In this document: positions 27,601 to 37,825 of the stretch, one piece after another | Layout: every line of letters begins with the position of its first letter | How positions within the stretch are numbered: position 1 is the first letter of the stretch | DNA from: Burhinus oedicnemus | Taxonomy: Eukaryota; Chordata; Aves; Charadriiformes; Burhinidae | DNA: 64,000 bases | Reading direction: 5' to 3' | Assembly: GCA_008921705.1 (NCBI GenBank) | Contig: VFFE01006593.1 | Location: forward strand, 897,036-961,035 | Notes under the pieces: generated by a model | Databases searched by the model: none | What the model was told of the DNA's origin: nothing | Seen by the model: only the letters and a program-made list of their open reading frames with translations | Program-made: the position numbers and the translations under genes

Positions 27601-28097
27601 AAATTAAGCCATGCGTATAAATGCAGGATATGGAATAATTTTAGAGTTACATAATGTGTAACAATATTGCAAATCACAATTCATTTTATCTACCCTCTGC
27701 ACAAGGCGAGAGGGAACATTTAACTTATCTAATTAGACGTAGATAGGCCACAGGACTTCCCTGAATAAACCCCAAATAAAGCAGAGCACAGCTTTCAGCT
27801 GATGCTGGTTTTTAAATTCCTGGCAATGGTGGATCTATCACGGTGCCTGGCAGGCTGGGAGCAACGCAGGCACAAACAGGATCACAGAGTAGGCTAATTA
27901 ACCGTCATTAACCAGACCATAATTAACCATAGAGCAATTCTAGCTGTACTTCACCCCATCACTATCAAACACACAAAGTGTTTAATTTTATAGACAAATT
28001 TCCTCATGATCTTTCACCCCCATCCCGTGGCCCAAGCTCACCCAGTGGCTGTCGGCGTGCTCAACATCTCCTTGATATTCCAGACATTAAAATTCAT
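6676..28097 (-). CDS. IHO1: Interactor of HORMAD1 protein 1 (IHO1/CCDC36)
   Basis: Seven coding exons join in phase to 645 aa plus stop (human is about 594): 28097-28042, 20681-20522, 19144-18987, 17132-17084, 16413-16326, 8886-8783 and 7998-6676. The N-terminus MNFNVWNIKEMLS is nearly identical to human IHO1. Further family blocks are DYSSLSDSQLLFGSQFCPEN (residues 32-51), a block from residue 73 including SIFTKYQTKPQLF, a coiled-coil region (about 125-240) with HMEQALLEM, and a C-terminus ending FDSDYSD. In the mouse protein the conserved C-terminus binds HORMAD1, and IHO1 acts with REC114 and MEI4 on chromosome axes to allow SPO11-dependent meiotic breaks. The large last exon (residues 206-645) is low in complexity and poorly conserved apart from its ends. 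The gene lies upstream of the edge gene on the same strand. Confidence 0.93.
10580..11245 (+). mobile_element. Degenerate CR1 LINE fragment
   Basis: The stretch TTGTGCCTGACTAATGTAAT (10680-10699), followed by a block near 10750-10780 containing AAAGCTTTTCAG, resembles the CR1 reverse-transcriptase region around its SKAFD motif. Bases 11160-11241 (GAGAAAAGCTACAAGATAAT, later CTCTTATGAAAGGAGATTGA and GGCTTATTCAGC) match the typical 3' part of avian CR1. The copy is old, interrupted by indels and stops, and cannot be coding. Sequence between the two matches is not clearly CR1. Confidence 0.6.
13921..13980. repeat. Two poly(A) runs
   Basis: Two A-runs of about 12-13 bases sit at roughly 13920-13932 and 13966-13979 within IHO1 intron 5. 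They may be tails of decayed retroelements, but no body was recognised. Confidence 0.6.
20682..28041 (-). other. IHO1: IHO1 intron 1
   Basis: A 7.4-kb AT-rich intron between the 56-base start exon and the exon beginning PSKFSIRS. It contains the AT-only tract at 26.88-26.97 kb and a poly(A) run at 27.05-27.08 kb. No coding sequence was recognised on either strand. Confidence 0.6.
26876..26966. repeat. AT-rich low-complexity tract
   Basis: About 90 bases of almost pure A/T with many ATATAT and TATAAT units, partly self-complementary. It lies in IHO1 intron 1. A further A-run of about 20 bases follows near 27055-27076. Confidence 0.8.
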
Positions 28098-28600
28098 GGT
28101 TTTTTCACAGCTGATGTCCTCGCTGGGAGCTCCTGGCCCTCACCATGGCTCCAGCATGCACGGCCTCTCGTACCCAGCAGCAGCCTTGCCGCCAGGCTCC
28201 CCTGCAGGGAGGAAGAAAATGGAGAGAGAGGGATAAGCCCCACTCGAGGCGGGGGGGAGCGTCCCCCTGTGCCCCCTTGCTGTGGGGAGAGCCTGGGGGG
28301 GGGGCACAGCCCTGCAGGCCGAGGGCAGGCCCGGCCGACATGGCAGCCCCAGGGCTGGGCCCAGTGGCTCTCCCTGCATCCCTGGACCTCACCGTGGGGG
28401 CTGGGGGTCCCTGAAGCTCACCCTGGGGCCATGGATCCCAGGATCAGCCCCAGCTTCAGGCTCTCCCCAGGCTGCCCACAGCAGGCGCCCAGCCAGAGCC
28501 CCGGGCACAGGGGGCCATCACAGGGCAGGGGGAGGAAGAGGAGGCTCGAGCTCCCACAGGAGCAGGGCGGCCATGGCGGCCATGGCACCCATGTACTTCA
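28098..28600 (-). promoter_or_regulatory. IHO1: Likely IHO1 promoter region
   Basis: Directly upstream of the IHO1 start codon the base composition rises sharply to GC-rich sequence (about 28130-28600) inside otherwise AT-rich DNA, as expected of a promoter or 5' UTR. No TATA box or defined start site was identified. Confidence 0.35.
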
Positions 28601-31600
28601 CGTCCAGAGGCTGTGTGGTGTCTCCTATAAAATATCTCTCACAGAAACGCAGAACGATTTAATTTCACCCATTAGAAGTATGACAAAAATAACCCGTTGT
28701 CTAAACACTCCCCGGAGAAAGATTCTCAAATATGGTTTTACTGGAATTTTTTCCTTGTACTTCTGTAGCCTCTGTCTTCAGGAATGGAAAACAGGCACGC
28801 TTACTTGCCTATTTTTTTCTCCTTTAATTCAAAACAATTTCAATACTGGTTAAAATGTTTGGTTGCTTGTTCTGAAGATGCTCCGTAAGCACTGAACCAC
28901 TGTAGAAATAAGGTTGATATAAATTCATGGATGGATTAGGAGAGTTACTCACATTCCCCTTTATGCTCTTTTGGCTTTAGTATTAAAGGCGGCTTGGAGC
29001 TCAGAGGCGTCAAAGTAATGGCTTTCTTGATGTATCTATCTGGTTTCCTAATCAAATCCCGCAGAAATAAAGCTTTCACTTAAAAATAAATAAATAAAAA
29101 AAAATCCTGGACTTTTACCCATAAAAAACTTCTTGGAGTGACTTTGCTGCATTGTTTTTGCTTGTCACTACAGTGCTAGGACTGGTATAAATAGCTCGGA
29201 TTTATCACGGTGGCTTGTTAACTCTCAGCTGCACAATTGAGCCTCTAACGGGTTGATTTTCTAGCACCAGAGTGGGGAATCGCAGCCTGGATCCTATTCC
29301 TGCTTGAGGGATGGGATAATGGCCGGGCTGCCCAAGGCAGCCGTGGGCTGGAAGGCAAACCTTCCTCCAGAGAGCCATGCTGACGGGAACATTAATGTCT
29401 ATTGCGCTTGTTGAGTAAATAAAAGCCTTGTTCTGCTCCTGAATTGCTTACGGCTCTGTTGTACAGCCCGGTGCATGGCGCTGCTGCCAAGAGCCTTGCT
29501 GTGCGTCCAGGTCCGATATGGCCCTGCATCATAAATGGTGTTTTTCCATGAATTTATTGCTCGTAATTGGAAAGTTGGCCCAGAACTCCCTTCAGAAGAG
29601 ACTGCAGAGCCCTGTACTCGTTTATAGCACTTCCACTACCCTTAGGAAAGGATTTGCCCATGCTTTGCACACCGGCGATAAGGCTCGGCACGTTATTTTA
29701 GGTTATTATACAGAGCTATTCCTATTTCTGGTGCGGATGGAGCTTTCTGGTTTAAGCGTCTACCGAGTTTGTGGAATATGATAAATGAGATTTTTATACT
29801 TCCATCTCTCCTGACAACAGAAATAAATTTCTATAAGGAAATACATTTTTTTAATTATAGGCCTGACAGCTACCTCCAGTTCCAGTCTCCCCCATCCATA
29901 ATATGCTCCGGGGAGATTAGCCATGTTGCCAGGCGCTGGCTTGTAGCTCTCCTTATATCTGAAGTAACAGACTGTGCTTCTAGCATTAGGGAGTGTGGCC
30001 AGATACTTGCAGCCTTTCATTTAGTAAAAATTAGCAGAAGCTGCCAGGAGATAGACAACAATATACTTGGTATATCCCTCAACTTTTTTTCCTTCATAGC
30101 GCATTTGATTAGAAACTCACAGGAGCTCTTCAGTTAATAACGTGTCAGTCTTCAGGGGTGGTCAGGGCCATCATCCCTTTGCCTGAAGATCTCTCCATCC
30201 ACCCCAAGATGTCCTTAGCCATCGTCCTGGCTGCTCTCCTCCCCTCATTTGGATGGGATTCTGGTCCTGTGCCCAAAAGCGGAGATAGAGAAGAATGAGA
30301 AATCCACACTTTTGGGAGAAGTCACAGATTTCTGTTCACCTTGGGTGGAACAGCCAAGCCAAATGGTGCTGTATTGGGTTGATGTGCCAGGCAATTGCAT
30401 GCATGAGGCAAGGTGCTGCTGAGAAAGGGGCAAACCTCTTGTGGGACAGGGACTGCTGGCCACATTGAGCTGGGCACTGGAGATGCCAGAAACACCGCCA
30501 CAGCAGGGAGATGCAACAGCAAGAGGCTCCAGAGCCATGGCTTCCCCATCCAGCATCTCCCAACTTTCACCTTGAATTTGGTAAAAGCAGCGCTGGGCAC
30601 CCCGTCAGCTGCAGGGAAAGCTGTGAAGTTGGCACACAGGGATGTCAATTTGCTGGTGACTCAGCATCTGATTTACCCCATCCATGCGATGCTCCTGCGG
30701 GAAAAAGCTTATTAATCAGGGCTGCATTTCCGATGCACAGTCCCCTGTGACTAAAGTTTTGGTGAGAGTGAAGTTATGTACCTCGGTGGCTTCTGGAAAG
30801 GGCTGGCAGGCTGGGGGGAGGTACCTCAGCCCATGGCGGCGCCGAGGGGTCTGTCACCTCCCAGGACCTCGGGAAGGAAAAGCCCACCAAGGCCAAGCAC
30901 CAGTTGGGGAGCGCTGGGAAAATGGGGCACTGCTGCAATATCCAGAGGAGAAGGCTGGAGCCACATCATGCTCAGAGGAGGGGATCCCTCTGTCCAGCCC
31001 CCCCGGCACAGCACGAACTGCTGTCCTTCTCCGGCTGCCAGTGCATCCCCCCAGCCACCAAGGTACAGCTCAATCACTGTTTCGGGGCTCCCTGTTGATA
31101 TTGGCTCTGGCACAGCGGTGGTTTCTATGGCAACTCCAGAGCCAGATGCAGGGATGTCTTCAGCCGAGGTACTGCCAGCCCAGGTATCCCGGGATGTTCC
31201 TCCTGAAACGCAGGCAAACAGCCACACGGCACGTCAGGACAGGTCTCGCAGTCACTGCGCTGGGCAGGCAGTGGAGACGATGCGGCAACAACGCCGAAAA
31301 CATCTTGTGAATGCTTTTCTCTAAATCGTTTCCAACTTTCCCCATGCTGTGACACCCCCGGCAGACAGCGCAGCCTGCCCCAGTGGTGTGCTGAAGGCTG
31401 CCCGTGCTCTGCCGCAATTTGGCGTCCCATCTGTCCGGCCCTGCTACCCATCCAAGGATCGTGCCAATTGTCTTCTCCAAAAGGTCAGGTATCCGCGCTT
31501 GATATTTACCCAGACCTGCAAGATCTTTCCAATGTCGCATCAGTGAAAGATTGAATCCCTCGCCTGCGTCTGCAACCGCTGCTCTGTGCTTTGGGGTACG

Positions 31601-32280
31601 TGACTCTACATGGAGCCAAGACCAACAGGCCTCAGGTGAGCCCACAGCACAGGGCAATTGGGGGGGTCACTCCCCACTGGTCTTGCTGTGCACTCCTAAA
31701 TGTCACCCACAGATACCACCGGTATGGAGCTTACCTTCCCTTCCCACCGGCAGTAAGTGGGAGATGTGGTGTTCCTGCCTGGGAGAGCTGGTCACAGCTG
31801 GATCCGGCTCTCCCAGGCACCAGACATGCTCCATCCTTTGAGACAGGGCTTTGGTGCTGGATGGGGCCCAGGAGCCCTGGCATCATTACACATCTTATTT
31901 CTCAGCATCCTGGAAGCCCTCGCTATTCCCTGTCTGCTCTTGCACCCCGGCTCTGTCGGACAAAACCCGTCTCCTGCTGCTGCCTTCACCTCCTGCAGCC
32001 CCTTTGCCCACAGGAGAGGCTGAGCAGGAGCAAGGCTGTGCCAAGGCAGAGCAGCCACCGATCAGCTCTCCCTCTCCAAAAGCAGAGCTGGAGCCCTACA
32101 TTGTGTTGCTCCGCTCGCCCTGGCAGGGGGGAAAGGAGCAAGAGCCATCCCTGCCCCGTGGCACAGGCCCCCACTGGGGAAGGGCTGGCCAGGCTCTCCC
32201 TTAGGAGGGGTTTTTCCCGACAGGCTGAAGCACATCCCTGCCCAAAGCAGCATAACCAGGGACGACATGACTCCAGCAGG
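28600..32280. other. Spacer between IHO1 and KLHDC8B, no confirmed gene
   Basis: In human, C3orf84 (CIMIP7), a ciliary protein, occupies this interval as I recall. I looked for its characteristic residues on both strands and did not find them. Bases 28.7-30.1 kb are AT-rich unique sequence with many homeodomain-like TAAT and ATTA cores and no extended frame. 30.2-32.2 kb is GC-richer, with short open frames but no assembled gene. A perfect X-box consensus match lies at 31121-31134. Confidence 0.4.
31121..31134 (+). promoter_or_regulatory. RFX X-box motif
   Basis: GTTTCTATGGCAAC fits the X-box consensus RYYNYYATRRNRAC at all 14 positions. RFX factors bind such sites in promoters of ciliary genes. 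A second copy with one mismatch (GACACCATGGCAAC) lies at 35025-35038 in a KLHDC8B intron. Confidence 0.4.
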
Positions 32281-32300
32281 GTAAAATTCCATGTCTTTCA

Positions 32301-32306
32301 TTTATT
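32301..32306 (-). terminator. KLHDC8B: KLHDC8B poly(A) signal
   Basis: AATAAA on the minus strand, about 430 bases past the KLHDC8B stop at 32732-32730. It is the first canonical signal seen, giving a 3' UTR ending near 32285. Confidence 0.5.
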
Positions 32307-32729
32307 TGAGGTGCTACATCACCTCCTAGGCACTGAGCTACAGGGCACCTCTGTGCTACATGAGACATCGACTGGGTCTACGACGACACAGCACTCACTG
32401 CTACACACACGGCACGGATATGCCGCGGCACGGATGGGGCTGGACAGGGCAGTGCGGCCAGCGACAGTCCTGCCACCGCTGCTCCCTCTGTGCCGCTGGC
32501 TGTGGCCCTCCCGCCAGGCAGGATTTTGCCCCGGGCTCCATTGCCACAGCAGTGCAGGAGCCAAGAGGGGTTTCCAAAGCATGGCAAGAAACTGCAGCTG
32601 CTCCGGTGTCCGGTGTCACGGGACAGCGGCTCACCGGAGCTGGGTCACCCACACGCATGGGCATGTGCACACCCTGTCCCCGTCTTCAGGCACTTGGTGC
32701 TCAGCTGGGGCTGGACCCCGGGGCCCCGC

Positions 32730-35700
32730 TCAGGGCACCTCACGCAGGCACAGAGCCTCGACGGCGCCACTGGGGCCCTGGGCCACCCCGCCGATGACGA
32801 AGAGCAGGCTGGGTGCTGGGCAGCTGGAGCAGGAGCAGCGGCCGGTGGGCATGGGGGGCAGCGGCTCCCACTTCTTCCGTGAGAGGCTGAATGCTTCCAC
32901 CGAGTCCAGCGGGCAGGACTGGTTCCCTGCAGGAGATGGGACAGTATCAGCCCCCCCCGACCCTCCCCACACCCCAGGCTCTGCCTTTCCCCATCCACAC
33001 GCCTTTGATGCCCCAGCCGGAGCCCCCAGAGGCAGCCAGTCCCCAAGCCCTGGGTGTGGGGGCTCCGCAATCCCAGAGGCAATTAGCAGGGGCACAAGAG
33101 AATTAGTCGCATCCCCACAGGGAGGGCTGCTGGCACCGATGCCGCACTGCAGGCTCTGCCCCCACAGCACCCCAGAGCCATCACCAGTGAATAAGGCAGG
33201 GCAGCTCCAGACCCAGCAGGGCTCAGAAGCAACGCCACACCACAGGGATCCAGCCAGCACCACTCACCATCCCCATCACCTCCTCCTGCTCTGCATCCGG
33301 AGGTCTGGCTCACCCCAGGTGAGCTCGGTGGGGTCCAGCAGCCCTCGCTGCAGGGCTGGGGGTGCTGCAGCCAGCGGGCTCCCCGGCAGCCCTCCCCGCT
33401 GCATCCCCACTGCTGAGTGACAGCACTAACCTTTCCCCAGCTCTCTTGGGAGAGGGATGCAGTGCTGCAGCCCTGCATGGCAGGGCTGAGCTGGTGTGGG
33501 CTGTCTGAGCCCAGCATGCTGCACATGAGCTGGGAAAGCCTGGCCAGGGAGCGAAAGGGGCAAGTGGGTCAGTGGGGGCAGCCTGTGCGGCAGGGCAGTA
33601 GGGTTCCCCCAGTGCTCGGGGGCATAGAAGGGACACAGCAAGCAGAGCTAAGGCCACATGGCTGTGGATGGTGTTGCGGTACCACCACAGTTTTGCACAG
33701 CCAACCTCTCCACCACAACACAGGTCACTGATAAGCCACAAAGGACAGGGACAGGAACGCGCCTCCCCCTGGCATTACCGAGGCCACCCACAGCCACCAC
33801 TCTTCCTCCCAGGCAGCCAGCCACAAAGTCAGCTCTCTTCTCCCTCATGCGGACTGCACGGCTCGGCTTGCTCCACGCACCTGGGGGCAAGAGGGTGTGA
33901 GCATCGCCTGCTGGGGCTCCTCTCTGCACACCAAGGCCAGCACACCCCCAGGCTAACGGCTCCCCTGGGCCAGGAAGCACAGAGAAGGACTCGCAGTGGA
34001 AGGTACAAGGGGCTGATGCTCAGAGCCTGGATGAACTGCATCCCTCGGGCCATTGGTGTGCCCTCACCAAGACCCAGGGAAGCACCCCAGACCCACAGGA
34101 AATGGTCCCACCACAACCAAGGACATGGAGCTCACCCTGCGCAGGGTCGAACATCTCCACAGTGTTGACAAAGTGGGGACGGGAGTAGAAGTTGTGGGGA
34201 CCCGGCTGCTGCAGCCCTCCCAGGCTGAAGAAGACACCGTCGACCATGGCGCAGGCAGCAAAGGCGCGACGGCTGGGCACACTGGGGTACCGTGTCCAGC
34301 TCCTTGTCTCCAGGTCGAAGGCCTCGAAGGCGGTGACGGGCATCTTGCCCTGCCGGCCCCCTGTGCACAGACCAGACGCTGCAGCTGCTGACGCACTGAG
34401 CCAGCACTGTCAGTGGGCTCAGCAAGTGGGATGGGGCCCACCAGCTGCAGTGCTGGGGTGGGAGGGCAGCACGGAGCCACCCTGGGGTACACCAGGTCAC
34501 TCCCTTGTCCGGGGAGGCAGCGGAGGGAGAAGGCAAGAGCACAGGGAGATGCTCGGCTTGCCCCAGTGGCACCTACCCAGGACAAAGATCTTGTTGCCCT
34601 GCAGGAAGGCGGAGGCCCCATAGCAGGGGGTGGGCATGGAGGGCAGGGGCTGCCAGTGGTCCTTTGCCGGCTCGTAGACGCGGACCAGTGCCTGGGGAGA
34701 GGTGTCTGCACCCATTCCCCCCAGTGCGTAGACAGCCCCGTCTGCAAAAGAGGCAGCAGTGAGGTTGGGGGCGCCATGGGCAGTACCTTGGGGCTGGTAG
34801 TGTCCCTGTGCCCTGCAGGGCAGGCAGCACGGGTGCTGCTGAGCCCCACAGCCAGCCACTGCTCCAGGACAGCCAGCGGATGATGAGTGCGGCCAGGCTT
34901 GAGCCCGGCAGTGCCCTGACCCTGCTGGGACCCCCTTGCCCCCATCTCCGCCCCATTCATCAGGCACAGAGCAGAGCACAAGGCCATCGGCTCTAATTAT
35001 TCTCGGCAGTACCATCTCCCTGGAGACACCATGGCAACACAGCCATGCTGCCAAATCCTGCTCCTGCTCCCGGTATGGCCGGCACCCCTGCCCGCTCCCA
35101 CCACTGCACTGCTGGCCCCTCTGCCCTGCCTACTCCACTGCAGCCTGGGGCCAGGCCAGGGTGTCCCCAGCCAGGGAACAGACATGGGCACCACGCATGG
35201 CACCAACCCCAGCCCCAGCCTGTGGGCTACCGGGCTGTGCCAAGGCTCAGAGGCTGCTCAGCAAAGTTTGAGCAGGAATCACAACGTGTTCAATGCACAG
35301 CACGCTGAGCTGGGCTGCAGCATGGTGCTTGGCCACCCCAGCACGGCTTCCAGCCAGGGCAGCTGGGGAAGGCTTCTGTGCCCAGAGGGGCTCCGCATCG
35401 CCCAGCCCTGGGCTGTACCAGGGCTGCTGGGGCAGGAGCATGACCCTGCCGTTAAGTGGCAAGTTCGGCTGCTGAGTGAAAGCCTTGTGCTGCATCCCAA
35501 GCAGCAGCAGGATTCAAATCCCACCCAAACATCCCTGACCTCTGCATCCCTACTTCTCTGGAGGGTAGAGCTACCTGCAGCCGAGTCCCATCCCCAGCTC
35601 TCACCTCTCTGCACGGCTGAGATGCCCATGGAGGGCTGAGCCAGTGCTGCCTTCTTCTCCCACTTGCCCTCATCCACGTGGTAGACCTCAACAGAGGCGA

Positions 35701-35977
35701 GGGGGCTCTGCGCTGCATCCACACCGCCCACCACCAGGATCTGCTTGCCCAGGGCGAGGGCAGCCGCACCAGCCCGTGGTGTGGGCAGTGGCGGGAGCGT
35801 GGTCCAGCGCTGGGCTGGGAGATCAAGCACCTCGGCAGCACCCAGGGCTTGCCCACCGCCCCCACAGCCGCCCAGCACGAAAAGCTGCCCGTCGCGGTGC
35901 GCGGCGCTGCAGTACACGCGCTGCGTGGGCATGGCGGGGAAGGCGGCCCACGTGAAGGCGCCTGCACCTGCCGCCAT
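32730..35977 (-). CDS. KLHDC8B: Kelch domain-containing protein 8B
   Basis: Five coding exons join in phase to 353 aa plus stop (human 354): 35977-35605, 34741-34577, 34360-34136, 33880-33779 and 32926-32730. All junctions use GT-AG. The chain is a kelch beta-propeller: LFVLGGCG, ILVVGGVD, VYALGGMG, FVLGGRQG, FFSLGGLQ, VVAVGGLG and LFVIGGVA are the repeated double-Gly blades, spaced about 45-50 residues apart. Blocks such as VRVYEP, PSMPTPCYGAS and RPHFVNTVEMFD match human KLHDC8B almost exactly. Human KLHDC8B is a midbody protein needed for accurate cytokinesis and linked to familial Hodgkin lymphoma. A good acceptor at 36075 suggests a 5' UTR segment (36074-35978) joined to a CpG-island exon ending at 36816. 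Orientation relative to CCDC71 and IHO1 matches human. Confidence 0.95.
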
Positions 35978-36139
35978 GGGCCAGCTCAGCCACCCCGGGG
36001 GTCCCCGGGCCCCAGCCCTGCTGTGCCACCCATCCAGCCCAGCTCAGCACTGGCCTGGCTCTGCCCACCGCCTCCTGCGGGGAGAGCACCCAAGTCAGCA
36101 CCTGGCCCCCCCCGACCCCAGCAAGCTGACTCCCCTTGG

Positions 36140-36740
36140 TGGTGCAGCAGCCCCGGGCTCCCCACCTGTACCCACTGGGGCTCCCATACCCCGGGCTCCC
36201 ACTCCCTGGGACTCCTGGTGCACAGCCTGCACCCACCAGGGCTCCCACCCCCCGAGGTTCCCGTACCCCGGGTTCCCACTCCCTGGAGCTCCCGGTGCAC
36301 AGCCCGCACCCATTGGGGCTCTCACTCCCCAGGCTCCCTGCCCGCACCCACTGGGGCTCCCACTCCCCGAGGTTCCTGTACCCCGGGCTCCTGCTCCCTG
36401 GAGCTCCCGGTGCACAGCCTGCACCCACCAGGGCTCCCACTCCCCAAGGTTCCCGTACCCCGGACTCCCGGTGCACAGCCCACACCCACTCGGACTCCCG
36501 CTCCCCAGGGCTCCCGGCTCACAACCTGCACCCACCGGGGTTCCCGGTGCACGGCCCATATCCCATCCCTCTCCCCATGCCAAGGCTCCCACTCCCCGGA
36601 GCTCCCGGTGCACAGTCCGGCCCCCCGAGGCTTCTGCTCTCGGCGTGCAGACCGCAACCACCGGACCGCTGCTCTCCGCGGCTCCCGCTGCACAGCCCTC
36701 ACCCAGCGGGGCTCCCGCCCGCAGCCCTCACCCTCCGGAC
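36140..36740. repeat. GC-rich minisatellite in KLHDC8B intron 1
   Basis: A tandem array of short modules (CTCCCACTCCCC, GAGGTTCCCGTACCCCGG, CTCCCGGTGCACAGCC, TGCACCCACCAGGG) combined into longer units of about 50-150 bases. It fills most of the inferred first intron (36815-36075). It leaves long false frames on both strands, including a 505-codon plus-strand frame. Confidence 0.8.
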
Positions 36741-37110
36741 CGCTGCTCCGCCGGACCCGGGCTCCCCGCGCCGCCCCGCTGCCGGGAGCGGGGCAGGGAC
36801 CGCGGCCGCGCTCACCTCTCCGCCCGCTCCGCTGCTCTCCCCGCCGCTCCGCGCCGCCGGGCCCGCCTGCTGCTGGTGGGGGCGGCGCCGCGCCCGCCCC
36901 GGCCCTCCCCCACCGGGCCCCGCTCCCCTACGCCCGACTCTCCCGGGGCTCTCGGTGCCGCCGGCCCGCCGTGCGGTTCACTCCGCCGGGAAGAGGGGCC
37001 GGAGAGACCCCTTGGCGGCAGCCGGCGGCGGGGACCCCGGCTCTGTGCTCCCCAGCCGCACGCTGCCGGTGCCGGAGCTGCCCCAGCACCGGGCTCACAG
37101 AGCTGAGAAG
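36741..37110 (-). promoter_or_regulatory. KLHDC8B: KLHDC8B CpG-island promoter and first exon
   Basis: A CpG-dense block with a minus-strand donor (GAGAG|GTGAGC) ending an exon at 36816. It would splice to the acceptor at 36075. No TATA box is visible, as usual for such promoters. Confidence 0.55.
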
Positions 37111-37825
37111 CCACCCTCGTGCCCTGAAGAGGACACCCTGCCCGTCACCACTGCGGGGCTGCTGGGGACAGAGCATGAGCTCAGCCCCACTCTGAGCACG
37201 ACCATGCCGGCATCTCTCAGCAGCATCAGGAAGGTGCACACAGGTCCCAAACCCTCTGCCATCACCTTCGTCCCCACTTGGCTGAGCCCTGAAAACAAAT
37301 ACGCCAGGAAAGGCACTTTCCACCCACCAGCAGAGGCAGAACCAAGGGCAGGCAGGAAACTCACAACAGAAACAGGCTAGAAAGGTTTGCTTTAAAAACA
37401 GGCAGAAATGACACGGCATCGCTAGCTCTGCCCGGGAGAACACCATGGCGCAAGCAGCACTCGGGTGTGCCGCCAGTAACACTGCCCTTACCCTGGCACC
37501 AGCCACCAGTGCGGGAGCGGAAAGGGAGGCATGAACACTGTGTGGCTGCCTGCATTGCCCCTGCCCCACCAGCCAGGCAGGCAGCTCCCCACAGCACTGC
37601 CAAAGATTCCTCCAGGGATCCTGTCACACAAGCTGCAAGGATGCTTGTGCTCGGGCATGGAGGCTCCTGGTAGGACTGAGCGGGCACATCACACATTGGA
37701 GAGAAAGGGGACAGCTCAAAGCAGGAGCACAGCCCGGGACTTTGCCTGTGTGCAGCAGAAAGCAGGGAGTGTCACAGTCCAGAGCCCCTTGGCCCCAGGA
37801 GGTGGCATCACTGCCCATCCTGCTG
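37110..37825. other. Gap between KLHDC8B promoter and HAD-like gene stop
   Basis: Presumably the 3' UTR of the HAD-like gene on the minus strand. No AATAAA or ATTAAA was found on that strand here, so the transcript end is not placed. No separate gene is supported. Confidence 0.4.

Noticed and set aside
31410..31560. Minus-strand segment with exon-like KDLAGLGKYQARIPDLLEKT
   Set aside because: No consistent donor and acceptor pair or start exon was found, and it does not match C3orf84 as I remember it.
31591..33420. Plus-strand open frame of 609 codons
   Set aside because: It runs antisense across the KLHDC8B last exon and 3' UTR and has no domain. It is a GC-rich shadow frame.
35678..37195. 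Plus-strand open frame of 505 codons
   Set aside because: It is antisense to KLHDC8B exon 1 and driven by the intron 1 minisatellite.
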